The notes under the pieces: generated by a model
Database searches by the model: none
What the model saw: only the letters and a program-made list of their open reading frames with translations
What the model was told of the DNA's origin: nothing
Part shown: positions 1-8,012 of the stretch, in pieces
How the letters are laid out: each line of letters starts with the position of its first letter
How positions within the stretch are numbered: position 1 is the stretch's first letter
Source: CAVQMB01 sp963713445
GTDB taxonomy: Bacteria; Pseudomonadota; Gammaproteobacteria; Competibacterales; Competibacteraceae
DNA length: 64,000 nt
NCBI GenBank assembly: GCA_963713445.1
Contig: CAVQMB010000028.1
Coordinates: 7,578-71,577, forward strand
Direction: 5' to 3'
Made by a program: the position numbers and the translations under genes

Positions 1-2
1 TG

Positions 3-491
3 CTCGGCACCACCGGCGCGGTCAACAAGCTGCTGCTCACGCTGGGCCTGATCCATTCGCCGTTGCCCATGCTGTACAACGAGGGCGCGGTCATACTGGG
101 TTTGGTGAACTACCTGCTTCCGTTCATGATCCTCAATGTCTACGTGAGCCTATCGGGAATCGACGGCAACCTGGAGCCGGCCGCACGCACCCTGGGTGCG
201 AGCCCGTGGCAGGCGTTTCTCGAGGTGACGCTGCCGCTGTCGCTGCCTGGCGTGGCCGCGGGCAGCCTGTTGTGTTTCGTGCTCGGCGGCGGTACCTATA
301 TCACGCCGCAGATTTTGGGCGGCCCGGGTAACGTCATGTTCGCCAACCTGATCTACGGCTCGGTGATCACGCGTCTGGACTGGCCGTTTGGCTCGGTGTT
401 GTCCATTGTGATGCTGATGACCCTGGGCAGCGTGGTGGTGCTGTACACGCGCTTCATCGGCCTCAGCCAGATCTACAAGAGCTTCGGGTGA
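3..491 (+). CDS. ABC transporter permease, PotB-like (5' end outside the window)
   Basis: Inner-membrane permease of a polyamine-type ABC importer. The reading frame is open from base 3, so the N-terminal part lies upstream of the window. The visible C-terminal part has several hydrophobic segments and the EAA loop (EPAARTLGASPWQAFLEVTLP), which docks on the ATPase. It ends in a GTGA overlap with the next permease, which implies translational coupling. The downstream binding protein and ATPase make a spermidine/putrescine-type substrate likely. The specificity is inferred from family and context, not shown by the sequence. Confidence 0.85.
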   Translation, partial: LGTTGAVNKLLLTLGLIHSPLPMLYNEGAVILGLVNYLLPFMILNVYVSLSGIDGNLEPAARTLGASPWQAFLEVTLPLSLPGVAAGSLLCFVLGGGTYITPQILGGPGNVMFANLIYGSVITRLDWPFGSVLSIVMLMTLGSVVVLYTRFIGLSQIYKSFG

Positions 492-1342
492 GGGCGGCGC
501 GCATGTTCAAAGCCTGGCACGCCGTGCGTCTGTTCACCATCCTGGTCTATCTGTTTACCTTTGTGCCCATCGCGGTGGTGATTCTGCTGTCGTTCAATCC
601 GGCCCAGTTCGGCACCTTCCCCATGCACGGGGTGAGCGGGCGTTGGTTCGTCGCCCTGGTGCGAGACCCGAATATCGTGCGCGCCTTCCGCACCTCGGCG
701 CTGCTGGGACTGTGCACCGCCGTGTTGTCGACGGCGACTGGTGTTATGGCGAGCCTGGCACTGGTTCGCTATCGGTTCCCGGGGCGCGAGGCGATCAGTA
801 CCTTGCTGGTCGCGCCCATTATGGTGCCGGAGGTGGTGCTGGGGGTGTCGCTGCTGCTGTTCATGCGTTTTCTCAACCTGCATCGCAACTTCGCCCTGCT
901 GCTCATGGGACACGTGTTGATCACGCTGCCGTTCGTGGTGCTGGTGGTTCAGGCACGGCTTGCTGGTATCAGCCGGGTGTATGAGGAAGCCTCGTTGTCA
1001 CTGGGAGCCAACCGGCTGCAGACCTTTCTCGAGGTGACGCTGCCGTTGTTGCTGCCCGCGGTGTTCGCCGGGATGCTGTTCGCATTCACCATTTCATTCG
1101 ACGACATCACCGCCACCTTGTTCTGGAAGCCGCCCGGCGTTGAGACGGTGCCAACCCAGATCTACGGTATGCTGCGAAATTCAATCAGCCCGGAAATCAA
1201 TGCGCTGGGCAGCGTCATGATCGCCATTACCGTGGGCGTGCCGTTGGTGGCCGGAGCGTTAGTCCGTTACTTCGCGCGCGGTCTTAGACGCGGTTCTTCC
1301 GCTCCGGCCGAGCCCGCGTTTGAGCAAACCGCAAATCCATGA
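488..1342 (+). CDS. potC: ABC transporter permease, PotC-like
   Basis: Second permease subunit of the importer, 284 residues, with about six transmembrane stretches. The EAA loop is clear (YEEASLSLGANRLQTFLEVT). The start is GTG at 488, overlapping the TGA of the preceding permease; an ATG at 503 (MFKAWHAV) is a possible alternative. The tail after the last membrane helix is Pro/Ala/Glu-rich and probably cytoplasmic. It pairs with the upstream PotB-like subunit. Genes of this type move spermidine, putrescine or related compounds. The family is clear; the exact substrate is inferred. Confidence 0.85.
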   Translation: MRAARMFKAWHAVRLFTILVYLFTFVPIAVVILLSFNPAQFGTFPMHGVSGRWFVALVRDPNIVRAFRTSALLGLCTAVLSTATGVMASLALVRYRFPGREAISTLLVAPIMVPEVVLGVSLLLFMRFLNLHRNFALLLMGHVLITLPFVVLVVQARLAGISRVYEEASLSLGANRLQTFLEVTLPLLLPAVFAGMLFAFTISFDDITATLFWKPPGVETVPTQIYGMLRNSISPEINALGSVMIAITVGVPLVAGALVRYFARGLRRGSSAPAEPAFEQTANP

Positions 1343-1363
1343 GAACCAAAGGAGTCAGACGCC

Positions 1364-2518
1364 ATGACTGATGATACCAAGCGCTACGAACGCCTTCTGA
1401 GCCGCTTCCGCGAGGGGGAAATTTCGCGCCGCACATTCGTCCGCCTGTTGGGTACCGCCGGCGCCGCTGTGGGCTTGGTGGGCGGGCCGCTGGGCCTGAT
1501 GAGCCGCGAGGCGTTCGCCGAGGTCAAGCAGGTGCGCTACGATGGCTGGGGCGGCGTGGTGGAAAAAGCGTTCGAGAAGGACGTGTTCCGCCCCTACACC
1601 AAAAAAACCGGTGTCAACGTCGTCACAGGCACTTATTCCAGCGGCGACGAGTTCCTCACCCGCGTCAAGGCGAGCAGCCCCGGCGACTACAACATCTTTC
1701 ACGCCAGCGGCGTATTCGACTATGCACGTTATATCAATCTGGGTTGGGGCGTGACGCTGGACGAGTCCAAGATCCCCAACCTCAAGCTGGTCATGACGTC
1801 GCTAGAGGAGCCGCTGCGTAAGGTGAGCCACGGCAAACTTTCCGCCGCACCCTATGACTACGGCTCGACCGGCATCGGTTACAACAAGAACAAGATCAGT
1901 GAGGACGAGATCAAGAAGCAAGGCGCCAAGATCCTGATCGATGCCAAGTACAAAAAGAAGATCGGCGGCTGGAGCGACTGGCGCACCCGAATCTGGTATG
2001 CCGCCCTGCAAACCGATCAGGATCCGAACGACATCAAGGACCTCAAAGCGGTATGGGATGCGGTGCGCAAGAACCGCGACCTGGTGCTGAAATACTGGCA
2101 CTCGGGCGCGGAGCTGATGAGCCTGCTGGCCAACGAAGAGATCTGGGTCACCGAAGCGTGGTCGGGCCGCATTGCGGCGCTGCAGCAGCAGGGTCATCCC
2201 ATCGGCTTCTACAATCCGCCCAAGGTCTTTAGCTGGCAGGAATGCATGTTCGTGCTCAAGGGCAGCCCGTTGGCGGCCTGTGAGGAACTGCTCAACTTCA
2301 TGCTTAAACCGGAGGTGCAGGTCGAGGTCGCCAAGGGTCAGAACTATGCGCCGGCACTGGATCCGACCAAGTACGACCTGCCCAAAGCGGTGCAGGATCT
2401 GCCGACGTTTGATCCGACCGGTACTCTTAAGGGCTTTACCTTCGCTGACCCGGACTACTGGAACGGCCATGAACAGGCCTGGAGCCAGAAGTTCGAGCAG
2501 GTCAAGGCGGGGTACTGA
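1364..2518 (+). CDS. potD: Extracellular polyamine-type ABC binding protein with Tat signal
   Basis: Periplasmic solute-binding protein of 384 residues from the PotD/PotF (group 1) family. The N-terminus has a twin-arginine signal (SRRTFVRLLGTAGAAVGLVGG, about residues 20-40), so it is probably exported folded. The mature part has the typical features of the family, including YDYGSTGIGYNKNKI in the middle and a C-terminal region ending in WSQKFEQVKAGY. An AGGAG-like site lies just before the ATG. It lies between the permeases and the ATPase of the same operon. Polyamine binding is inferred from family. Confidence 0.85.
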   Translation: MTDDTKRYERLLSRFREGEISRRTFVRLLGTAGAAVGLVGGPLGLMSREAFAEVKQVRYDGWGGVVEKAFEKDVFRPYTKKTGVNVVTGTYSSGDEFLTRVKASSPGDYNIFHASGVFDYARYINLGWGVTLDESKIPNLKLVMTSLEEPLRKVSHGKLSAAPYDYGSTGIGYNKNKISEDEIKKQGAKILIDAKYKKKIGGWSDWRTRIWYAALQTDQDPNDIKDLKAVWDAVRKNRDLVLKYWHSGAELMSLLANEEIWVTEAWSGRIAALQQQGHPIGFYNPPKVFSWQECMFVLKGSPLAACEELLNFMLKPEVQVEVAKGQNYAPALDPTKYDLPKAVQDLPTFDPTGTLKGFTFADPDYWNGHEQAWSQKFEQVKAGY

Positions 2519-2524
2519 TTGGTA

Positions 2525-3682
2525 ATGGCGGATTTGTCCGCTACCGCGGCGGTCACCGCCCCGTCCGGCGCCGGCGAATCGGCGGCGCCGGGCGGGGCCA
2601 GCCGCCCCTGCGTGCAGCTGTCGGGCGTGAGCAAGCGCTACGGCGCTGTCGAGGCGGTGCGCACGATGGACCTCAGCATCGGCGAGGGCAGCTTCGTAAC
2701 CCTGCTCGGTCCTTCGGGCTGCGGCAAGACCACCACGCTGCGCATGATTGCCGGGCTGGAGTCGGCTAGCGCCGGTGATATTCACATCAAAGGCCGGCGC
2801 GTCAACGACGTGCCCATTCATCGGCGCAACCTGGGCCTGGTGTTCCAGAATTACGCCCTTTTTCCGCACAAGAGCGTGTTCGACAACGTCGCCTTCGGTC
2901 TCAAGTACCGGGGCGTGAGCAAGGCCGAGCGGGCACGCCGCGTGCGTGATGCGCTCGGTATCGTGCGTCTGCCGCAAATGGAGAGCCGCTACCCGGCGGA
3001 GCTCTCCGGCGGTCAGCAGCAGCGCATCGCGCTGGCGCGTGCAATCGTCATCGAGCCCGACGTGCTGCTGCTCGACGAACCATTGTCGGCGCTCGACGCC
3101 AATCTGCGCGAAGACATGCGCGTGGAACTCAAGCGCATCCAGCGCGAGCTCGGCGTCACCACGATCTTCGTGACCCACGATCAGGGCGAAGCGCTGGCCA
3201 TGTCCGATCAGATTGTGGTGATGAGCGACGGCATAATGGAGCAAGTGGGATCGCCGGAGCAGGTCTACAATGAGCCCAGCTCGCGCTTCGTGGCGCAGTT
3301 TCTGGGCCACGCCAATCTGTTTGACGCGCGCCTGTGCGAGGCCGATGGTGACAGCCCTACCGTGGAGCTCAAGGACGGCCAGCGCTTTAGGGTGCGGGCC
3401 GCGCCTCCATCCGCGGCGCCGGGAGCAGCAGCGACCATGGTGGTGCGCGCCGAGAAGGTGTGGGTGGGGAAAGACGAAACCCCCGACTCAGCGCTTAACG
3501 TGATGAGCGGCGAGATCACGGCGGTTGACTATCAAGGCCCGTTCGTACGCTACTTTATTTCAATGGGCGACTACTCGCTGCAGGCCATCAATCCGATTGA
3601 GCGTCACCCGTTCCAGGAAGGCGAGCAGGTCCGGATCACCGTCAAGCCGCACGATTGCATACTGCTGCCTGCTGTGCAGTAA
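2525..3682 (+). CDS. potA: ABC transporter ATPase, PotA-like
   Basis: ATP-hydrolysing subunit of the polyamine-type importer, 385 residues. Walker A is GPSGCGKTTT (about residue 60), the Q-loop follows as FQNYALFPH, the signature is LSGGQQQR, Walker B is LLLDEPLSALDA and the switch His is in VTHDQGEAL. The C-terminal third is a TOBE-type regulatory domain. The first 25 residues are Ala/Gly/Ser-rich and look like a non-conserved extension. A TTG at 2519 directly follows the stop of the binding-protein gene, but the ATG at 2525 is the more likely start. It is the last gene of the operon and is convergent with malQ. Confidence 0.9.
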   Translation: MADLSATAAVTAPSGAGESAAPGGASRPCVQLSGVSKRYGAVEAVRTMDLSIGEGSFVTLLGPSGCGKTTTLRMIAGLESASAGDIHIKGRRVNDVPIHRRNLGLVFQNYALFPHKSVFDNVAFGLKYRGVSKAERARRVRDALGIVRLPQMESRYPAELSGGQQQRIALARAIVIEPDVLLLDEPLSALDANLREDMRVELKRIQRELGVTTIFVTHDQGEALAMSDQIVVMSDGIMEQVGSPEQVYNEPSSRFVAQFLGHANLFDARLCEADGDSPTVELKDGQRFRVRAAPPSAAPGAAATMVVRAEKVWVGKDETPDSALNVMSGEITAVDYQGPFVRYFISMGDYSLQAINPIERHPFQEGEQVRITVKPHDCILLPAVQ

Positions 3683-3732
3683 GGGGGCGCGACTATTTGT
3701 AAAGCCGATGGTGAAGGTCGAGGTCATTACAA

Positions 3733-5937
3733 TCAGGCTTGGGTCGCGTGCCCATCGTTAGTGCCTGAAAGCCGGCCGCGGCCGGCCTCGTGCAATGCCG
3801 CCGCCAGGCGGCGCAGGCGCTCGTCACCGTGCCAGTGCTCCAACTCAAGCGGCAGCTTGCGGCGCCAGTTGGGATGCTGATCGGTGGTTCCGGGAAGATT
3901 GACCTGCTGATACTCACCCCAGACATCTTCCGGTTGTACCATCAGCAAGTGAGCCGGGCTCCGCGCCAGGTACACGTGCACCGCCAGAGACAGCTCGGTA
4001 GACCAGGCCGAGTCAGCACTCAGTTGCCCGGATGCGAGTCCGGCGGCGTGCAGCGCGCGCACTAATCGAGCCCGGTTGGCCGCCCGCTCCGAACGTTGCG
4101 ATGCGGCCTGCTCGGATTTCGGAAACAGACCCAATTGTTCCCGCAGATCGATATCGTAACCGCGCCAGAAACCTGCCAGTGTTGGCAAATCATGGGTGCT
4201 GGCGGCGACCAGAGCCTGCGCCGGGTAGTCCGTCGGCGGTAGAAACTCTCCGTCCGTGTCCCAACGCTTTTCGAAATACAGCAGCCGGTAGCTGAGTACA
4301 CCGGCGCTAGTCAGCGCCGTGCGCAGCTCGTCAGGCACGGTGCCCAGGTCTTCCCCGATGACTAGACACCGATGGCGCTGGCTCTCCAGTGCCAGTATTC
4401 CCAGCAAATCGGCCAGCGGATAGGCGACATACGCGCCGTCGCGTGGTGATTGCCCCGGTGGCACCCAGAACAGCCGCAGCAGTGCCATGACGTGATCGAT
4501 ACGCAGGGCCCCGCTGTGGCGCATGTTGGCCCGTAACAACTCGCGAAATGGTGTATAAGCCCGTTCCCGCAGGGCCTTAGGCACCGGCGGCGGTAAGCCC
4601 CAGTCCTGGCCGCCAGGGCTGAATTCGTCCGGCGGCGCGCCAATACGGGCGCCATCGCCGTACAGTGTCGGGTCCGACCAGGTGGCCGCCCCATGGCTCG
4701 TTTCACCGACCGCCAGATCGCGGTACAGACCGATTACCATGCCTTGCGTTGCGGCGCGCTCGCAAGCGCTTTCCAGCTGATCCGCGGCCAGCCATTGCAG
4801 ATAACAGTGAAAGCCGGTTGCCTCGGCCCGGTCCGTGGCAAAATGCTGCACTACCTCGCTGTCGGGATGGCGAAAGCCCGGCGGCCAGTCGCACCAGCCG
4901 TGCACCGCCGGATCAAGCGAACGAAACCAGTCGTTCAAAGCATCAAACAGTACATCCTGTTGCAGCGCACCACCATGCTCGTCACAAAAGTGCTGGAAGT
5001 CTCGGGCCCGCGCGCTGTCCCGCGTCTGTTCGTGGTCGCGAAAGTGGCGGTAAAGCAGCGCTAGGATCTCAAACTTGACGACCGCGACACCCGGGTAATC
5101 CACCAGATCAGCGGCCCGTAATCCCGCTATCTGCGACTGGAACGCAGTCTGTGCGACCCGCTCGCGCGCCTCGTGACAACGGGCGAATTCCGCCACGCCT
5201 TCGACATCAAGATAAAGCGGGTTCAGGAAGCGGCGGTTGGACGGACTATAGGGACTGGCCTGCTCCGGAGCTGCAGCGAACAGTTCGTGTAGTGGGTTGA
5301 GGCCGATGCAGTCGGCGCCGAGTGCCGCGGCCAGGTCGATGGTGTGGGCAAGGTCGGTGAAATCGCCGATGCCCCAGTTACGCTCGGAGCGCAGGCTATA
5401 CAGCTGGACGGCTAGACCCCACAGCCGGTCGTTATTTTCCAGTGCTGGCGGCTGGTAACAGCGCTCGGGTACCACCACCAGGCACATTTCGGCGTCCGCC
5501 AGGGTGAGGCGGTGATACCCCAAGGGCAGGCTGAGTGGCAGGCGGAAGCTGAAGCGCTGGAAGGGCTCATCGTCCAGAACCCGGCGCTCGTGGCGTTCCA
5601 GTGTCGCCGGCTGCAGTGTACCGTCGTGCTGGTGACCGTCTTCCTGTGCCACCCGCCAGGCCAGGCCGGTGGGTTGGATGCGGGCAGGCAGTGTCAGCTC
5701 GATCACTGTCGGTTGCGCGGTGGCCGGTATTACCTGCACCGGTGCCAGGATTCGCCGCCAGGTCGCGGATTCCTGTTGCGCGAGTGCGGTCGGTTGATCG
5801 GCGGCAATGCCCATGGCGTTGAGCAGTGCCCGATAGGTTGGGGCGCTGGTATCGTGGCGCTGCCCCCAGATATCCCAATAGTAGGGCAGAATGCCGCAGC
5901 GTTGCCCGATTTCCACGAGACGATGATAATCGGTCAT
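3733..5937 (-). CDS. malQ: 4-alpha-glucanotransferase (amylomaltase)
   Basis: Transfers alpha-1,4-glucan segments between maltodextrins, recycling the short chains left by phosphorylase and debranching enzyme. At 734 residues it matches the long proteobacterial MalQ type, with an N-terminal beta domain before the GH77 barrel. The catalytic elements are visible: nucleophile region ALRIDHVMALLRLFW, acid/base region VIGEDLGTVPDELR, and STHDLPTLAGFW for the third Asp. The ATG overlaps the TGA of glgX by four bases (ATGA), so it is the distal gene of the glg operon. A GC-rich palindrome at 3771-3786 lies inside its last codons. Confidence 0.93.
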   Translation of the reverse strand: MTDYHRLVEIGQRCGILPYYWDIWGQRHDTSAPTYRALLNAMGIAADQPTALAQQESATWRRILAPVQVIPATAQPTVIELTLPARIQPTGLAWRVAQEDGHQHDGTLQPATLERHERRVLDDEPFQRFSFRLPLSLPLGYHRLTLADAEMCLVVVPERCYQPPALENNDRLWGLAVQLYSLRSERNWGIGDFTDLAHTIDLAAALGADCIGLNPLHELFAAAPEQASPYSPSNRRFLNPLYLDVEGVAEFARCHEARERVAQTAFQSQIAGLRAADLVDYPGVAVVKFEILALLYRHFRDHEQTRDSARARDFQHFCDEHGGALQQDVLFDALNDWFRSLDPAVHGWCDWPPGFRHPDSEVVQHFATDRAEATGFHCYLQWLAADQLESACERAATQGMVIGLYRDLAVGETSHGAATWSDPTLYGDGARIGAPPDEFSPGGQDWGLPPPVPKALRERAYTPFRELLRANMRHSGALRIDHVMALLRLFWVPPGQSPRDGAYVAYPLADLLGILALESQRHRCLVIGEDLGTVPDELRTALTSAGVLSYRLLYFEKRWDTDGEFLPPTDYPAQALVAASTHDLPTLAGFWRGYDIDLREQLGLFPKSEQAASQRSERAANRARLVRALHAAGLASGQLSADSAWSTELSLAVHVYLARSPAHLLMVQPEDVWGEYQQVNLPGTTDQHPNWRRKLPLELEHWHGDERLRRLAAALHEAGRGRLSGTNDGHATQA

Positions 5938-8012
5938 GTTGGTTCCTTAACATATACGGCGACGCAGCGGCCAGGTAGATCCAGGTGTTCGTTGATCACG
6001 TTTGGGAGGTCAGTATCGGTTGCCAGCTCCAGCCGCCAGTCCCCGGCCAGCGGTAACCGGAACTCGACGCTCGCGCTGGCACTGTTGATCAGTAGCAGCA
6101 GTGTGGCATCATGCAAGGTGTTGCCGGCGGCGTCGCGATGATCGCCGGCGTCACCCGCCAGCAGCAGGCCCAGAGCCTGGCGTTCGGGCTCGTGCCAGGT
6201 GTTGTCGCTCATGGGGTGGCCGGCCGGATCCAGCCAGCTGATGTTGGCCAAACCGGTGTGCACTGAGAACTGCCGCCCGTGCAGAAACCGGGGCCTGCGC
6301 AGTACCGGATGGCGGCGGCGCAGCGCCAGCAGCTGGTGGACGAATTCGAGCAGTGGCCGCTCCTCTTCAAGCAAGGTCCAGTCGAGCCACGTGGTAGTGT
6401 TGTCCTGGCAGTAAGCGTTGTTATTGCCACCCTGAGTCTGGCCGAACTCATCACCGGCCAGCAGCATCGGTGTGCCCTGGGCCAGCAACAGCGTTGCCAG
6501 TAGATTACGCTGCTGGCGTGCGCGAACGGCCGCAATGGTCGGCTCGTCGGTGGGGCCCTCGATGCCGTAGTTGGCACTGAAGTTTTCGGCGTGACCGTCA
6601 CGATTGGATTCGCCATTGGCCGAGTTGTGGCGTTCAGCGTAACTCACCAGATCTCGTAGAGTGAAGCCGTCGTGACTGGTGACGAAGTTGATTCCTGCCC
6701 AGGGACGTCGCCCAGCACGCTCGAACAGATCGCTGGAACCTGCCAGCCGGCGGGCCAGTTCCGGCAGTTCGCCGCGGTTTCCGCGCCAGAACCGGCGCAG
6801 GCTGTCGCGACTGCGGTCGTTCCATTCGGCGAAGCCGGGTGGGAATCCCCCCAGCCGGTACCCGCCGGGACCCAGATCCCAGGGTTCGGCGATCAGTTTG
6901 AGCGTGCCCAGCACCGGATCCTGCCGCAGTGCGCTGAGCAGCGCGGCGTGCGGATCGAAACCATGCTGGGTGCGACCCAGTGCGGTGGCCAGGTCGAACC
7001 GGAAGCCGTCGATGCCGAACCGTTCGGCCCAGTAACGCAGACTGTCGGTCACTAGGGCCAGCACCCGCGGATGCTGCAGGTCGAGGCTGTTGCCGCAGCC
7101 ACTGTCGTTGATGTAGCGGCCGCGGTTGCCGGGCTGTAGGCGATAATAGCTGGCGTTGTCGATACCGCGCAGGCTGAGGGTGGCGCCGTTGTGGTCGCCT
7201 TCGGCGCTGTGGTTGTAGACCACATCGACGATGACTTCGAGGCCGGCCTGGTGCAGGCGCTGGACCACGTTGGCGACTTCGTCGACGTCGCCGGTGGTCA
7301 GATAACGTGGATCAGGTGCGCACCAGGCGATGGGGCTGTAGCCCCAGTAGTTGCGCAGATCGCGCGCCAGCAGAAAGGATTCATCGGCGAATCCCTGCAG
7401 CGGAAGCAGTTCGATGGTGGTAATGCCGAGCCGGACAAGATGGTCGATCACGGCTTCGTGGCCAAGCCCGGCAACGCGGCCGCGGAGCTCTTCGGGTACC
7501 CGCGGATGGCGCATGGTGAAGCCTCGCACGTGAGCTTCGTAGAGCACGGTGTCGGACCAGGGGATTGCCGGTCGGCGGTGTTCGGCAGGGTGGCTACGCT
7601 CGGCCACGATCACTGCCCGCGGGGTTTCGGTAGCACTGTCGCGCGGGTCGGGCCGGCCGTCCGGGCATGCGTCACGGTGCAGTTCGCGGCAGCGTACCGG
7701 GCCGCTGAGCTGCCGGGCGTAGGGGTCGATCAGCAGTTTGGCGGCATTGAAGCGCTGGCCCTTGCGTGGTGCCCACGGGCCGTGAACCCGGTAGCCGTAC
7801 TGCTGGCCGGGCGTTACCCCCGGGAGATACCCGTGCCACACCTGATCAGTGTATTCCGGCAAGTCGAGCCTTTCGCGCTCGTTGCCGGCTGGGTCGAACA
7901 GGCACAGTTCGACCCGTTCGGCCCGCGCCGAGAACAGTGCGAAGTTAACCCCGTGACCGTCATAGCTGCTGCCCAATGGTCCCGGGGCGCCCGGCAGCAG
8001 TCGCCGGCCCAT
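5934..8012 (-). CDS. glgX: Glycogen debranching enzyme
   Basis: Isoamylase-type GH13 enzyme of 692 residues that hydrolyses alpha-1,6 branch points in glycogen trimmed by phosphorylase. An N-terminal CBM48-like domain (about residues 10-95) precedes the barrel. The GH13 motifs are intact: DVVYNHSAEGD, GFRFDLATALG with the nucleophile Asp, LIAEPWDLGPGG with the acid/base Glu, and FVTSHDGFTL. The AGDEFGQTQGGNNNAYCQDN block is typical of GlgX. The ATG at 8012 overlaps the glgP stop (TGATG); a GTG one codon upstream is possible. No glgB is present nearby. Confidence 0.94.
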   Translation of the reverse strand: MGRRLLPGAPGPLGSSYDGHGVNFALFSARAERVELCLFDPAGNERERLDLPEYTDQVWHGYLPGVTPGQQYGYRVHGPWAPRKGQRFNAAKLLIDPYARQLSGPVRCRELHRDACPDGRPDPRDSATETPRAVIVAERSHPAEHRRPAIPWSDTVLYEAHVRGFTMRHPRVPEELRGRVAGLGHEAVIDHLVRLGITTIELLPLQGFADESFLLARDLRNYWGYSPIAWCAPDPRYLTTGDVDEVANVVQRLHQAGLEVIVDVVYNHSAEGDHNGATLSLRGIDNASYYRLQPGNRGRYINDSGCGNSLDLQHPRVLALVTDSLRYWAERFGIDGFRFDLATALGRTQHGFDPHAALLSALRQDPVLGTLKLIAEPWDLGPGGYRLGGFPPGFAEWNDRSRDSLRRFWRGNRGELPELARRLAGSSDLFERAGRRPWAGINFVTSHDGFTLRDLVSYAERHNSANGESNRDGHAENFSANYGIEGPTDEPTIAAVRARQQRNLLATLLLAQGTPMLLAGDEFGQTQGGNNNAYCQDNTTTWLDWTLLEEERPLLEFVHQLLALRRRHPVLRRPRFLHGRQFSVHTGLANISWLDPAGHPMSDNTWHEPERQALGLLLAGDAGDHRDAAGNTLHDATLLLLINSASASVEFRLPLAGDWRLELATDTDLPNVINEHLDLPGRCVAVYVKEPT

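Noticed and set aside
1802..3310. A 502-codon open frame on the minus strand across the binding-protein and PotA genes
   Set aside because: It is antisense to two clear genes, is His/Arg/Ala-rich and has no recognisable motif. High GC leaves long open shadow frames.
3771..3786. GC-rich palindrome (GCCGGCC-GC-GGCCGGC) as a malQ terminator
   Set aside because: It lies inside the last malQ codons, 36 bases before the stop, and has only TTT after it. Possible but too weak to list.
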